From NCBI RefSeq assembly GCF_006540005.1, contig NZ_BJOC01000030.1, positions 1 to 64,000 of the forward strand: 64,000 nucleotides of DNA. The letters run 5' to 3'. The notes beneath the pieces are model-generated. The model was not told the DNA's origin, ran no database searches, and saw only the letters and a list, made by a program, of their open reading frames with translations. Made by a program: the position numbers and the translations under genes. Positions 42,734 to 52,069 of this stretch are shown in pieces (the first letter of the stretch is position 1; every line of letters begins with the position of its first letter). The stretch is from Halomonas halmophila (GTDB lineage Bacteria; Pseudomonadota; Gammaproteobacteria; Pseudomonadales; Halomonadaceae).

Positions 42734-44176
42734 ATGTCTCACCTTCACGCTCTCTATATCAACGGCACCTGGGTTGAAGGCCAGGACAGCATCGTCAATA
42801 TCAACCCGTCCGACACCAGCGACGTCATCGGCCAGTATGCACAGGCCACCAGCGACCAGGTCGGCGAGGCCATTCAGGCGGCCCGCCAGGGGCTGGCCGA
42901 GTGGCGCCAGAGCGGCCTGGAGCAGCGCTACAGCGCCTTGATGGCCATCGGCGACGAGCTGATCGCGCGCAAGGATGAACTGGGCCGGCTGCTGTCGCGT
43001 GAAGAAGGCAAGGCACTGGCCGAGGGTGTCGGCGAGGTCTACCGCTCCGGTCAGTTCTTCCGTTATTACGCGGCCGAAGTGCTGCGCCAGATCGACGAGC
43101 GGGTCGACTCCGTGCGCCCGGGCATCGAGGTGGATACCCGCCGCGAGCCGGTGGGCATCGTCGGCATCATCAGCCCCTGGAACTTTCCCATGGCCACCGC
43201 CGTATGGAAGATCGCGCCGGCCCTGGCGTTCGGCAATGCGGTGATCTTCAAGCCCGCCAATCTGGTGCCGGCCAGTGCCTGGGCACTGACCGAGATCATC
43301 AGCCGCCAGACCCTGCCCGCCGGCACCTTCAACCTGCTGATGGGCGCCGGCAGCAGCGTCGGCGATGCCCTGATCTCCAGCCCCGACATCCACGCCCTGA
43401 GCTTTACCGGCTCGCTGGACGTGGGCCGCCGCGTGGCCGCCGCCACCGCCGGCAACCTGGTCAAGTGCCAGCTGGAGATGGGCTCCAAGAATGCCCTGAT
43501 CGTGGCCGACGATGCCGATCTGGACTTGGCCGTGGAAGCCGCCTACGCCGGTGCCTATTCCGGCACGGGGCAGAAGTGCACGGCCTCCTCGCGGCTGATC
43601 GTCACCGAGGCGGTGCATGATGCCTTCGTCGAGAAGCTGGTCGCCAAGCTGCAGACCATTCGCGTCGGCCATGCGCTGGAAGACGGGGTGCAGATGGGTC
43701 CGGCGGTGGATGCCCGCCAGCTGGAGTCGAATCTTGCCTGGGTCTCCCGCGCTCAGCAGGATGGCGCCCACCTGGCCTTCGGCGGCGAACGCGTCGAGTG
43801 CGACACCGATGGCTATTTCATGGCGCCGACCCTGTTCACCGAGACTACCAATGACATGCCGCTCAACCGCGAGGAAGTCTTCGGGCCCATTGCCAGCGTG
43901 ATCAAGGTGCGCGATTACGAAGAGGCCATCAACACCCTCAATGACACCCAGTTCGGCCTGACCGCCGGCATCATCACCGACTCTCTCAAGCTGGCCAACG
44001 ACTTCAAGGCGCGTGCCGAGACCGGCTGCGTGATGGTCAACCTGGCCACCGCCGGCACGGATTACCATGTGCCCTTCGGCGGCCGCAAGAACTCCAGCTT
44101 CGGCCCGCGCGAGCAGGGTCGCTATGCCCGCGAGTTCTACACCGTGGTCAAGACCAGCTACGTCAAGCTTCAGTAA
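42734..44176 (+). CDS. NAD(P)-dependent aldehyde dehydrogenase, ketoglutarate-semialdehyde type
   Basis: A 480-residue ALDH. The active site is visible as the Glu in LEMGSKNALIVADDADLD and Cys in SGTGQKCTASSRLIV; SPWNFPMATAVWKIAPALAF and KPANLVPASA bind cofactor. The C-terminus HVPFGGRKNSSFGPREQGRY, then AREFYTVVKTSY, is typical of 2-ketoglutarate-semialdehyde (2,5-dioxopentanoate) dehydrogenases. The exact substrate is open because no sugar or hydroxyproline genes are near. It has a perfect AAAGGAGG ribosome site. It is the first gene of the run ALDH, M19 protein, BCCT, unknown, DUF3726. Confidence 0.88.
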   Translation: MSHLHALYINGTWVEGQDSIVNINPSDTSDVIGQYAQATSDQVGEAIQAARQGLAEWRQSGLEQRYSALMAIGDELIARKDELGRLLSREEGKALAEGVGEVYRSGQFFRYYAAEVLRQIDERVDSVRPGIEVDTRREPVGIVGIISPWNFPMATAVWKIAPALAFGNAVIFKPANLVPASAWALTEIISRQTLPAGTFNLLMGAGSSVGDALISSPDIHALSFTGSLDVGRRVAAATAGNLVKCQLEMGSKNALIVADDADLDLAVEAAYAGAYSGTGQKCTASSRLIVTEAVHDAFVEKLVAKLQTIRVGHALEDGVQMGPAVDARQLESNLAWVSRAQQDGAHLAFGGERVECDTDGYFMAPTLFTETTNDMPLNREEVFGPIASVIKVRDYEEAINTLNDTQFGLTAGIITDSLKLANDFKARAETGCVMVNLATAGTDYHVPFGGRKNSSFGPREQGRYAREFYTVVKTSYVKLQ

Positions 44177-44196
44177 GCCGCGCCGAGGAGTTCATC

Positions 44197-45201
44197 ATGT
44201 CGCAGGAAAGATTGATCATCGACGGCCTGCAGTACTCCAACTGGTCGCGGGAGATTTTCGAGCAGATGCGCGAGGGCGGTGTGGACGCCGTCCACGCCAC
44301 CCTGGTGTACCACGAGAACATCCGCGAAACGCTGCTGCGCATGGGTGAGTGGAAGCGCCGCTTCGAGGCGCATGGTGACCTCATCATGCCGGTCCGCGAG
44401 GCCGCCGATATCCAGCGGGCACGCCAGGCGGGCAAGGTGGGCATCTTCTTCGGTGCCCAGAACTGCTCGCCCATCGAGGATGACATCGACATGGTCGCGC
44501 TGATGCGCGACCTGGGGCTGCTGATCATGCAGCTGACCTACAACAATCAGAGCCTGCTGGCCTGTGGCTGCTACGAGAGTGACGACAGCGGCATCACGCG
44601 CTTCGGCCGCCAGGTCATCCGCGAGATGAACCGTGTCGGCATGATCATCGACATGTCGCACAGTGCCGAACGTTCGACCCTGGAGGCCGTGGAGTTCTCC
44701 GAACAACCGGTCATCATCTCGCACGCCAACCCGAGCTTCTTCCGCGACGCCAAGCGCAACAAGTCCAATCGGGTGCTCGAGGCGATTGCCGAGTCGGGCG
44801 GCCTGCTCGGCTTTTCGGCCTACCCCTTTCACCTTAAGAACGGGCCGGACTGCAGCCTCGAGGACTATTGCGACATGATCGCGCGCACCGCTGATCTGAT
44901 GGGCATCGAGCACCTCGCCATCGGCACCGACCTGTGCCAGGGGCAACCCACCTCGGTGCTGGAATGGATGCGCAACGGCCGCTGGTCGCGCGACATGGAC
45001 TACGGCGAAGGCAGCCAGCACAACGCCGGCTGGCCCGAGCCACTGGCCTGGCTGCGCGACAATCGCGACTTTCCCAACCTGATCGACGGACTGCGCCGAC
45101 GCGGCTTCGATGAGGCATCGATCGATCGCATCATGGGGCAGAACTGGCTGGCGCTGCTGAAGAATGCCGCTGTGCCAGCCCCAAGGGAGGCTGCGGCCTG
45201 A
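44197..45201 (+). CDS. M19 (renal dipeptidase family) protein lacking part of the metal site
   Basis: A 334-residue TIM-barrel protein of the membrane dipeptidase family. The two later zinc His are present (IDMSHSAERS and VIISHANPSFF), as is the GTDLCQGQ end. The first site is not: the usual HxD after IDG is replaced (LIIDGLQYSNW) and the bridging Glu is Gln (FGAQNCSP). This form resembles the dipeptidase-like proteins encoded in glycine betaine catabolic loci of pseudomonads, as I recall them. It may hydrolyse an unusual amide. It lies 20 bases after the ALDH gene. Confidence 0.83.
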   Translation: MSQERLIIDGLQYSNWSREIFEQMREGGVDAVHATLVYHENIRETLLRMGEWKRRFEAHGDLIMPVREAADIQRARQAGKVGIFFGAQNCSPIEDDIDMVALMRDLGLLIMQLTYNNQSLLACGCYESDDSGITRFGRQVIREMNRVGMIIDMSHSAERSTLEAVEFSEQPVIISHANPSFFRDAKRNKSNRVLEAIAESGGLLGFSAYPFHLKNGPDCSLEDYCDMIARTADLMGIEHLAIGTDLCQGQPTSVLEWMRNGRWSRDMDYGEGSQHNAGWPEPLAWLRDNRDFPNLIDGLRRRGFDEASIDRIMGQNWLALLKNAAVPAPREAAA

Positions 45202-45291
45202 CGCCGGGCCAGGGCCTCGCACCTGATCGGCGAACAACAGCTTGACTGACAACAACAAGGCCCCTGGGGCCCACAGCAAAAGGCTGGAACC

Positions 45292-46878
45292 ATGACACAA
45301 CAAAACGCCAATTCTCACGCCTCGTCCAGCGCACAGCGTCGCCTGGGCGATCCCATCGTGCTGACGCTGAGCATCGGCTTCATTCTGCTGTTCGTCGGCC
45401 TGTCCCTGTATGACATCGAGATGGTCGCCAACGCCATCGGCAACGGCTTCGCCTGGACGGCACGCACCCTAGGGGCCTACTTCCAGTTGCTGCTGCTGAT
45501 CACCTTCTTCGTGGCCATGGGCGTGGCCTTCGCGCCGGCAGCCAGCGCCAAGATCGGCAATCTCGACAAGCCCGAACTGAGCACTTTCAAGTGGCTCTCG
45601 ATCATCATGTGTACCCTGCTGGCCGGCGGTGGCGTCTTCTTCGCCGCTGGTGAGCCGGTCTATCACTTCGTGGTCACACCGCCGGCCTTTCCCACCGAGG
45701 CCGGCACGCCAGAGGCCATCGCCGGCGCACTGGCCCAGTCGTTCATGCACTGGGGCTTTCTGGCATGGGCTGTGCTCGGCTCACTGACCGCCGTGGTGCT
45801 GGCCCATGCCCATTATGACAAGGGCCAGCCACTGCAACCGCGCACCCTGCTCTATCCGGTACTGGGCGAGCGCATCATGAGCGGCTGGTTCGGCGGCGTG
45901 GTCGATGCCCTGTGCGTGATCGCCGTGGTCGCCGGCACCGTCGGCCCCATCGGTTTTCTGGCCACCCAGGTCAGTTTCGGCCTGCATGACCTTTTCGGCA
46001 TGGCGGAAGGCTTCGCTACCCAGTTGATCGTGTTGGTGGCCCTGGCTGCCGTCTATGTCACCTCGGCGATGACCGGTATTCAGCGCGGCATTCAGATCCT
46101 CAGCCGCTTCAATGTCTTCCTGGCCCTGGTCATCGCTGCAGTCATCTTCGTGTTCGGGCCCACGCTCTTTTTGACCAACGCCTTCACCCAGGGCTTCGGT
46201 ACCTACCTGACCTCCTTCTTCACCATGGCGACCATGACCGCCGAAACCGCACCCGCCTGGTGGATGAAGTGGTGGACGGTGTTCTTCTTCGCCTGGTTCA
46301 TCGGCTATGGCCCGCTGATGGCGATCTTCGTGGCGCGCATCTCGCGGGGCCGTACCATCCGCCAGATGATCCTGGCCGTGGCCGTCATGGCGCCGATCGC
46401 CACCACGGTCTGGTTCACCCTGCTGGGCGGCTCGGGGATTCACTATCAGCTCACCGGCGCCATCGACCTCACCGAGGCCCTGAACAACTTCCAGTTCGAC
46501 GTGGCCACTCTGACCGTGGCACAGGCCCTGCCGGGCGGCACCGTCATGGCACTCGCGATTCTGCTGCTGACCACCATCTTCGTGGCCACCACCGGCGACT
46601 CGATGAGCTATGCGATTGCCGTGGTGGGCTCCGGGCATGATGAACCCAACGCCCTGGTGCGTGCCTTCTGGGGCATTGCCATGGCGCTCATGGCGGGCAT
46701 CCTGTTGTACATGGGGTCCGGCCAGATCAGCGTGCTGCAGCAGTTCATCGTGCTGACCGCCATTCCCGTCTCGCTGGTGCTGCTGCCATCGCTGTGGACC
46801 GGCCCGCAGGCGGCCTATGCCATGGCACGCGCCCAGGGCCTTTCCGCTCGACGTGTGCTGGACCATGACCATGCTTGA
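45292..46878 (+). CDS. BCCT family transporter
   Basis: A 528-residue betaine/carnitine/choline-type transporter with 12 membrane segments. The family signature region is clear: AWWMKWWTVFFFAWFIGYGP and MAIFVARISRGRTIRQ. It lacks the long regulatory C-terminal tail of osmotic BCCT proteins, so it more likely serves nutrient uptake. In this cluster it should import the substrate handled by the M19 protein and the ALDH, probably a quaternary or methylated amine derivative (inference). It follows the M19 gene by 90 bases. Confidence 0.92.
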   Translation: MTQQNANSHASSSAQRRLGDPIVLTLSIGFILLFVGLSLYDIEMVANAIGNGFAWTARTLGAYFQLLLLITFFVAMGVAFAPAASAKIGNLDKPELSTFKWLSIIMCTLLAGGGVFFAAGEPVYHFVVTPPAFPTEAGTPEAIAGALAQSFMHWGFLAWAVLGSLTAVVLAHAHYDKGQPLQPRTLLYPVLGERIMSGWFGGVVDALCVIAVVAGTVGPIGFLATQVSFGLHDLFGMAEGFATQLIVLVALAAVYVTSAMTGIQRGIQILSRFNVFLALVIAAVIFVFGPTLFLTNAFTQGFGTYLTSFFTMATMTAETAPAWWMKWWTVFFFAWFIGYGPLMAIFVARISRGRTIRQMILAVAVMAPIATTVWFTLLGGSGIHYQLTGAIDLTEALNNFQFDVATLTVAQALPGGTVMALAILLLTTIFVATTGDSMSYAIAVVGSGHDEPNALVRAFWGIAMALMAGILLYMGSGQISVLQQFIVLTAIPVSLVLLPSLWTGPQAAYAMARAQGLSARRVLDHDHA

Positions 46879-48607
46879 TGTCACCACGGCCGGCGCCACC
46901 CCGGTGGCGCTGCGCCCTGCCGATGAAGCGATGACGCTCGAGCGCCTGGGCAGCCTGCATGCCAGTCGGCTCAGCTTCGTGCGTAGCCTGGTACGCCAGA
47001 TGGCGCACCAGCGCTGGCAGGTGAGCTGCGCGCGTTTCGACCTGGATGCCGCGGGCCATGGCGTGGCCATCTACCGCCTGCAGACGCCCCAGGGCCGTTA
47101 CCACGGGGTGATCTTCTCCCAGCATCTGGAGCCGGAGCAGCGCTCCGACCGGGTCATCGCCCAGGCCTGGGACGTGACCTTCGGCCTGGTGGAAGGCGAT
47201 GTCCACGACGGGCTGCTCGAGCAGATGGCCGCCAATGTTCCTCTGCAGGAAGCCGGCCGGCAGCACCCGCGCCTGCTGGTGCTGTCGCGCGCCAATCGTA
47301 GCCTGCGCAATTTCGCGCACTTCGTCGAGGCCCTGTCCAGCGGCCGCCAGCCGGACTCCGGCCAGATCACCCGGGTCGGCTACCTTTACCGAACCACCGC
47401 CGTCTACGGCAATGGCAAGTTCGGCATCGCCGACTTCGTGCGCCTGCAGAACAACGCCGACTTTCACCGCCCCTTCTCGGCGCAGATGATGGCGGTCTAT
47501 CTGCTGCGCCACTTCTCCATCGAGCAGGTCGAGCATATTGCCCGTCACCAGAGCCCAGATGACGCCGTGCCATTGGCCCGCGAACTGCGGCGTTATCTGG
47601 GCATCGGCAACTCCACCGGGCTCGGCATGGCGCCCTTCCTGATCAATCATCCGCAGTTGATCCAGCAGTGGATCACCTGTCGTGAAAGCGCCCTGATGAC
47701 TGCGCTGCGTCAGGCCCCTGATGAAGACCGGCGCCAGCGCCTGCTGACACTGACGCGACGCGCCATGCAGCACCTGGAGCAGACGGTCAGCGAGGACATC
47801 GAACAGGGTGAGCGCAACGCGCAGACCGTGGCGGCCCTGCCCGAGGTCATTGCCTGGCTGGAAGAAATGCCGCTGGAGGACGACCTCTGGCAACAGCTGA
47901 CAGCCTGGAGTGCTCGCACTTTACCGTTCGAGACCCAGGAGCTGATTCATACGCTACTGATCGAGCTCTACCCCGAGCGGGTCGACTATCTGGAAGACCA
48001 GATGGGCGTCATCGAGCGCATGGAAATGACCCCGGACATGCCCCTGGTGCGTCTCAAGCAGTTGATCGAGACCCACTACGACTGGGCCCTGAACGAGGAC
48101 TTCACTACCCCGGAAGCCCGCTACTGGTTCTGGTATCGCTCGGTGGAGAAGGAAGAGCCGCGGCTGGGCGTGCGCGACCGGGAGCCGGGTGCCGAGAAGG
48201 AGCTGCATCTGGCCATTGCCCCACGGGTACAGCATACCCATGGCGTGCTGAGCGAGTTCCTCGAGGCCAATCCGCGCGCCCTGGTGGTCGAGTTCCTGAT
48301 CGCGCACCCGCGCCACAAGGACATCGTGCGACGCATCCAGACCATGGTGGATACCGCCTACGGCGAAATTCGCGCCAACCTCTGGCATCGCGACATGAAG
48401 CCCATGCACCTGCTGCGCACCAAGCTGTCGTTCTTCGGCGCCAGCCGCTTCGACCCCAAGTCGGACCGCTGGGTGCGCATCACGCTGTTTCAGGGCGCCC
48501 CGCTGGTCGAGGAGCTGAATGCCGAGCCCCACGACCTCCAGGACTTCGATGACTGGAGCTTCCCGCTGGAACCCGAGTCACCGGGAGAGTCCGCCAAGGC
48601 CCGCTGA
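46865..48607 (+). CDS. Conserved protein of unknown function, BCCT cluster
   Basis: A 580-residue soluble, mostly helical protein with no motif I can assign. There are no membrane segments or signal peptide. It is rich in charged residues, with well-spaced conserved-looking blocks such as RVGYLYRTTAVYGNGKFGIA, EEPRLGVRDREPGAEKELHL and WHRDMKPMHLLRTKLSFFGA. The start overlaps the BCCT stop by 14 bases (the ATG at 46871 is an alternative), so it is translated with the transporter. It is followed by DUF3726. The position suggests a catabolic enzyme or assembly factor, without sequence proof. Confidence 0.7.
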   Translation: MTMLDVTTAGATPVALRPADEAMTLERLGSLHASRLSFVRSLVRQMAHQRWQVSCARFDLDAAGHGVAIYRLQTPQGRYHGVIFSQHLEPEQRSDRVIAQAWDVTFGLVEGDVHDGLLEQMAANVPLQEAGRQHPRLLVLSRANRSLRNFAHFVEALSSGRQPDSGQITRVGYLYRTTAVYGNGKFGIADFVRLQNNADFHRPFSAQMMAVYLLRHFSIEQVEHIARHQSPDDAVPLARELRRYLGIGNSTGLGMAPFLINHPQLIQQWITCRESALMTALRQAPDEDRRQRLLTLTRRAMQHLEQTVSEDIEQGERNAQTVAALPEVIAWLEEMPLEDDLWQQLTAWSARTLPFETQELIHTLLIELYPERVDYLEDQMGVIERMEMTPDMPLVRLKQLIETHYDWALNEDFTTPEARYWFWYRSVEKEEPRLGVRDREPGAEKELHLAIAPRVQHTHGVLSEFLEANPRALVVEFLIAHPRHKDIVRRIQTMVDTAYGEIRANLWHRDMKPMHLLRTKLSFFGASRFDPKSDRWVRITLFQGAPLVEELNAEPHDLQDFDDWSFPLEPESPGESAKAR

Positions 48608-48650
48608 GACGGGCCCATGAACGCATACACCACTCTGCAGGGGAACCATC

Positions 48651-49424
48651 ATGAAAGCATCCTACAACGAGCTGCAGGGCCTGTGTCTCAAGGCCTTCAT
48701 CGGCATGGGCTTCGAGGAGGGTGACGCCGCCGATGCGGCGGACATGGTCGCCTGGATGCAGTGTTTCGGCCTCGGCGGCCTGGCCGCCCTGAGTCGCGGC
48801 CTCGACTTCCTGCTCGAGGATGACCCCGACGACCTGCCCAGCGTGCTCTACCAGGACGGCGACCTGGCGGTCATCGACGGGCATGGCCAGAGCGTGCTGC
48901 GCAGCTCCACCCTGTCGCTGGAGCTCGGCTTCGCCAAGGCCCGGGCACGCGGCCTGGCGGTCATCAAGATTCGCCACTGCCACAACCGCCAGCTGATCAT
49001 GGGCTACCTGGCCCGACTGGCCGGACGCGGCATGAACGTCACCGCCTTCTGGCGCAACGCCCAGCAACCGCTGACCGAGCAGGTCGTCGGCTTTCGTGCC
49101 AACAGTGCGGTCCCGGAGATCCGCGTCTATGCCGTGCAGGAGATTCCGGAAGAAAACGAGCCCAACAATGCCATCACCATTGTGATGGCCAACCACGTCG
49201 ACCTGCTGCCGGCCATGCGCTCCGACTACCGCTACGACCTGCTGGCCCACCACGACGAATCCACTCTGCTGGCCAGCCGCAACCAGTCCCTGACGGAAGG
49301 CATCGAGGTGGATGAGGCTGTGTGGGCCCGCCTAAAGCACCTGGCCAGCCGCATGCTGGTGGAAGCCACCGACGCCTCGCGGGACGGCGCCGGCGCCGGC
49401 GCCGGTGACCAGGACAACGACTGA
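48651..49424 (+). CDS. DUF3726 domain-containing protein
   Basis: A 257-residue protein matching the DUF3726 family by its start (ASYNELQGLCLKAFIGMGFE, DAADAADMVAWMQCFGLGGL) and the block IKIRHCHNRQLIMGYLARLA. The family resembles malate/lactate-type (MDH2) dehydrogenases in length and in the N-terminal helical pattern, but I cannot confirm a cofactor site. The tail is a Gly-Ala-Asp-rich low-complexity stretch. It is the last gene of the cluster, 43 bases after the unknown protein. Confidence 0.78.
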   Translation: MKASYNELQGLCLKAFIGMGFEEGDAADAADMVAWMQCFGLGGLAALSRGLDFLLEDDPDDLPSVLYQDGDLAVIDGHGQSVLRSSTLSLELGFAKARARGLAVIKIRHCHNRQLIMGYLARLAGRGMNVTAFWRNAQQPLTEQVVGFRANSAVPEIRVYAVQEIPEENEPNNAITIVMANHVDLLPAMRSDYRYDLLAHHDESTLLASRNQSLTEGIEVDEAVWARLKHLASRMLVEATDASRDGAGAGAGDQDND

Positions 49425-49464
49425 ACAAGCTATGCCCCCCGGTTCTCGCGACTCATGCCCCGTA

Positions 49465-50880
49465 TCACCGGGACCGGTTGATACGCAGCCCATGCCGCCG
49501 CAGCTTCCTCACCACACTGGGCTGGCTGATGCCGAGGCGCTCGGCGATGGCATAAGTCGAAGCCGCCTCGCGGCAGAGCCCGGCCAGGATATCCCGCTCG
49601 GTGCGTGCCAGGGCGGCCTGGAGTGTCTCGCCCTCGGCCAGACCACGGCGCCCGGAAGGTGCCTCCTCCGCCGGCGCCACGACCCGCTCAACGCCTCCTG
49701 TCTTTTCGGCCTCTTCCCGGGGCCGGATCACATCTTCGCCCGCCGAGAGCCAGGCCCGTTCCAGCCAGTTCTCGAGTTCACGCACGTTGCCGGGCCACTC
49801 CTGGCCCATCAGCATCTGCCAGGCATCCCGGGCGATGATCTTGTCGCGACCATAGCGTGTATTGAGTCGCTGCAGGTGGCGCTCGACCAGCCCGGGAATG
49901 TCCTCGCGCCGCTCCCGCAGCGGCGGCAGGGTCACGGGAATGACGTTGAGGCGATAATAGAGATCCAGGCGGAAGCGACCGGCCTCGACGCTACGCGCCA
50001 GATCCTGGTTGGTGGCCACCACCAGACGAAAGTCGACACGCCTCGCTCGCGTGTCGCCAAGCCGCGTGATGAAGCCGTCCTGGATCACCTTGAGCAGCTT
50101 GGCCTGCATCGGCAACGGCAGCTCGCCGACCTCGTCCAGGAACAGCGTGCCGCCCTCGGCCTGCTCCATCAGTCCCGCCTTGCCACCCGGCGCAGCGCCA
50201 CTGAAGGCCCCCTGCCGATAACCGAACATCTCGGATTCGAAGAGACTCTCGGGGATCGCCCCGCAATTGACATCGACGAAGGGCCCCGCCTGCCGAGGAC
50301 TCCAGCGGTGCAGTTGCCGTGCGAAAGCGGTCTTGCCGACCCCCGACTCGCCGAGCATCAACACCGTGGCATCCGTCGGCGCCACCCGCTTGAGCAACAG
50401 CGCGACCTCACGCATCAGCCCGCTGCGAGCCTCCAGATCCGACAACTCGATCTCGCCGCCGGCCTCTTCACCGCCACCTCGCCTCAGATGCTCGTTGAAA
50501 CGTCGCTGCAGCAGTGCATATTCCTCCTGCAGCAGTTGCAGGTCGGTGAGGTCCATCGAGCGGCTGACCACGGCAATGAGCTTGCCGGCATCGAATACCG
50601 GATGCGCCTGGGCGATGACCCGCCGCCCCGTGCTGGTTATCTGCGCCACCTGAGCCGGCTCGCCGGTCCGCATGACTTCCAGACTGACCGATGGCCGCAA
50701 CACCCCCTCGGCTTCCAGCGCCTGGACCGTGGTGCGGCACAGGTCCTCACGGGACATGCCGTATACCGCCGCCGCGGCCGGACTGACATCGCGTACTCGT
50801 CCATCGGCCTCGACCACGAAGAAATGATCATGGGCGGTTTCGATGATGGTGCGCAGGGTCTGAGAGTCGATATCACTCAT
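49465..50880 (-). CDS. Sigma-54-dependent activator with PAS domain
   Basis: A 471-residue enhancer-binding protein. Residues 1-115 form a PAS sensor (AHDHFFVVEADGRVRDVSPA). Residues 145-380 form the AAA+ domain, with Walker A GESGVGKTAFA, the sigma-54 contact loop as GAFSGA, Walker B GGTLFLDEVGELP and WPGNVRELENW. The C-terminal HTH (TYAIAERLGISQPSVVRKLR) is of the TyrR/Fis kind. It is divergent from gbuA, which has a good sigma-54 promoter and two inverted repeats in the 171-base spacer. The ligand is probably an arginine-pathway metabolite (inference). Confidence 0.93.
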   Translation of the reverse strand: MSDIDSQTLRTIIETAHDHFFVVEADGRVRDVSPAAAAVYGMSREDLCRTTVQALEAEGVLRPSVSLEVMRTGEPAQVAQITSTGRRVIAQAHPVFDAGKLIAVVSRSMDLTDLQLLQEEYALLQRRFNEHLRRGGGEEAGGEIELSDLEARSGLMREVALLLKRVAPTDATVLMLGESGVGKTAFARQLHRWSPRQAGPFVDVNCGAIPESLFESEMFGYRQGAFSGAAPGGKAGLMEQAEGGTLFLDEVGELPLPMQAKLLKVIQDGFITRLGDTRARRVDFRLVVATNQDLARSVEAGRFRLDLYYRLNVIPVTLPPLRERREDIPGLVERHLQRLNTRYGRDKIIARDAWQMLMGQEWPGNVRELENWLERAWLSAGEDVIRPREEAEKTGGVERVVAPAEEAPSGRRGLAEGETLQAALARTERDILAGLCREAASTYAIAERLGISQPSVVRKLRRHGLRINRSR

Positions 50881-50904
50881 GGGACTGATTCATTGTCGGA
50901 TCAT

Positions 50905-50956
50905 TGATACAGAAGTGTATCACGCCGACGCCTCATGTGATTCATTCATGAATCAC
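50905..50956. promoter_or_regulatory. Two inverted repeats, probable activator binding sites
   Basis: TGATACA-gaag-TGTATCA (50905-50922) and GTGATTCAT-tc-ATGAATCAC (50937-50956) are perfect inverted repeats 40-90 bases upstream of the sigma-54 promoter. They lie between the divergent activator gene and gbuA. Their position fits upstream activator sequences, and binding there could also repress the activator gene. Confidence 0.65.
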
Positions 50957-50996
50957 TGACTTATATAACTAACTGAAAAACAAGAAAACCAACTCC

Positions 50997-51011
50997 TGGC
51001 ACATTTCCTGC
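50997..51011 (+). promoter_or_regulatory. Sigma-54 (-24/-12) promoter of the gbuA operon
   Basis: TGGCACATTTCCTGC matches the consensus TGGCAC-N5-TTGC at all positions except one, with the invariant GG and GC at correct spacing. Transcription would start near 51023, about 29 bases before the gbuA ATG. Confidence 0.82.
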
Positions 51012-51051
51012 TTGAACCTGAGGACAATCACCACGACTCGGGAAGACCACC

Positions 51052-52002
51052 ATGAGCCATTTCAACCAGCCCCTCGGCGGCAACGAGATGCCGCGCTTCG
51101 GCGGCCCTTCCACCATGATGCGCCTGCCCACCCAGGACGACGCCGCCGGCCTGGATGCCGCCTTCCTCGGCATCCCCATGGACATCGGCACCTCGAACCG
51201 TCCCGGGACGCGCCTGGGGCCGCGCCAGATCCGCGACGAGTCGCGCATGCTGCGCCCCTACAACATGGCGACCCGCGCCGCCCCCTTCGACAGCCTGCAG
51301 GTGGCCGACATCGGCGACGTACCGATCAACACCTTCAACCTGCCCAAGAACCTCGACATCATCACGCGCCACTATGACGCCGTGCTCGCCCGGGACTGCG
51401 TGCCGCTGACCCTGGGCGGCGACCACACCCTGACCTGGCCCGTGCTGCGCGCCATCGCCAGGAAACACGGGCCGGTCGGGCTGATTCATATCGACGCCCA
51501 CGCCGACATCAACGAGCAGATGTTCGGCGAGGAGGTCGCGCACGGCTGCCCCTTCCGCCGTGCCCAGGAAGAGGGCCTGCTGGACAGCAACCGCGTCGTC
51601 CAGATCGGCCTGCGCGGCACCGGCTATGCGGCCGACGATTTCGACTGGTGCCGCGAGCAGGGTTTCCGCGTCGTCACCGCCGAGGAGTGCTGGTACAAGT
51701 CGCTGGCGCGCCTGATGGCCGAGGTTCGCGAACAGATGGGCGACCGCCCGGTCTATATCTCCTTCGACATCGACGGCCTGGATCCCTCGGTGGCCCCGGG
51801 CACCGGCACCGTCGAGATGGGCGGCCTGACCGCCCAGCAGGGACTCGAGATCGTGCGCGGCGCCCAGGGGCTCAACGTGGTCGGCGGCGACCTGGTCGAG
51901 GTGGCGCCGCCCTACGACACCAGCGGCAACACCGCACTGATGGGCGCCACTCTGCTCTACGAGATGCTGTGCGTGCTGCCCGGCGTCCAGCATCGCGACT
52001 GA
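51052..52002 (+). CDS. gbuA: Guanidinobutyrase-type ureohydrolase
   Basis: A 316-residue manganese ureohydrolase of the arginase/agmatinase family. Metal ligands are visible in GGDHTLTWP, HIDAHADIN and SFDIDGLDPS. The start HFNQPLGGNEMPRFGG and the block RPYNMATRAAPFDSLQVADI follow 4-guanidinobutyrase and guanidinopropionase more closely than agmatinase, as I remember those sequences. It would cut 4-guanidinobutyrate into GABA and urea. Its companions (2-ketoarginine decarboxylase and an aldehyde dehydrogenase) support GbuA over SpeB. Confidence 0.85.
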   Translation: MSHFNQPLGGNEMPRFGGPSTMMRLPTQDDAAGLDAAFLGIPMDIGTSNRPGTRLGPRQIRDESRMLRPYNMATRAAPFDSLQVADIGDVPINTFNLPKNLDIITRHYDAVLARDCVPLTLGGDHTLTWPVLRAIARKHGPVGLIHIDAHADINEQMFGEEVAHGCPFRRAQEEGLLDSNRVVQIGLRGTGYAADDFDWCREQGFRVVTAEECWYKSLARLMAEVREQMGDRPVYISFDIDGLDPSVAPGTGTVEMGGLTAQQGLEIVRGAQGLNVVGGDLVEVAPPYDTSGNTALMGATLLYEMLCVLPGVQHRD

Positions 52003-52016
52003 CACCCGACCGTACC

Positions 52017-52038
52017 TGCCCGGCACTGCGGCCGGGCA
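52017..52038 (+). other. Intercistronic hairpin between gbuA and the transporter gene
   Basis: Stem TGCCCGGC/GCCGGGCA with a 6-base loop, 14 bases past the gbuA stop. No T run follows, so it is more likely an mRNA-stability or partial-attenuation structure than a full terminator. The downstream genes presumably share the sigma-54 promoter. Confidence 0.45.
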
Positions 52039-52069
52039 TCCCCATTACAACGCCAAACAGGGTTTCACC

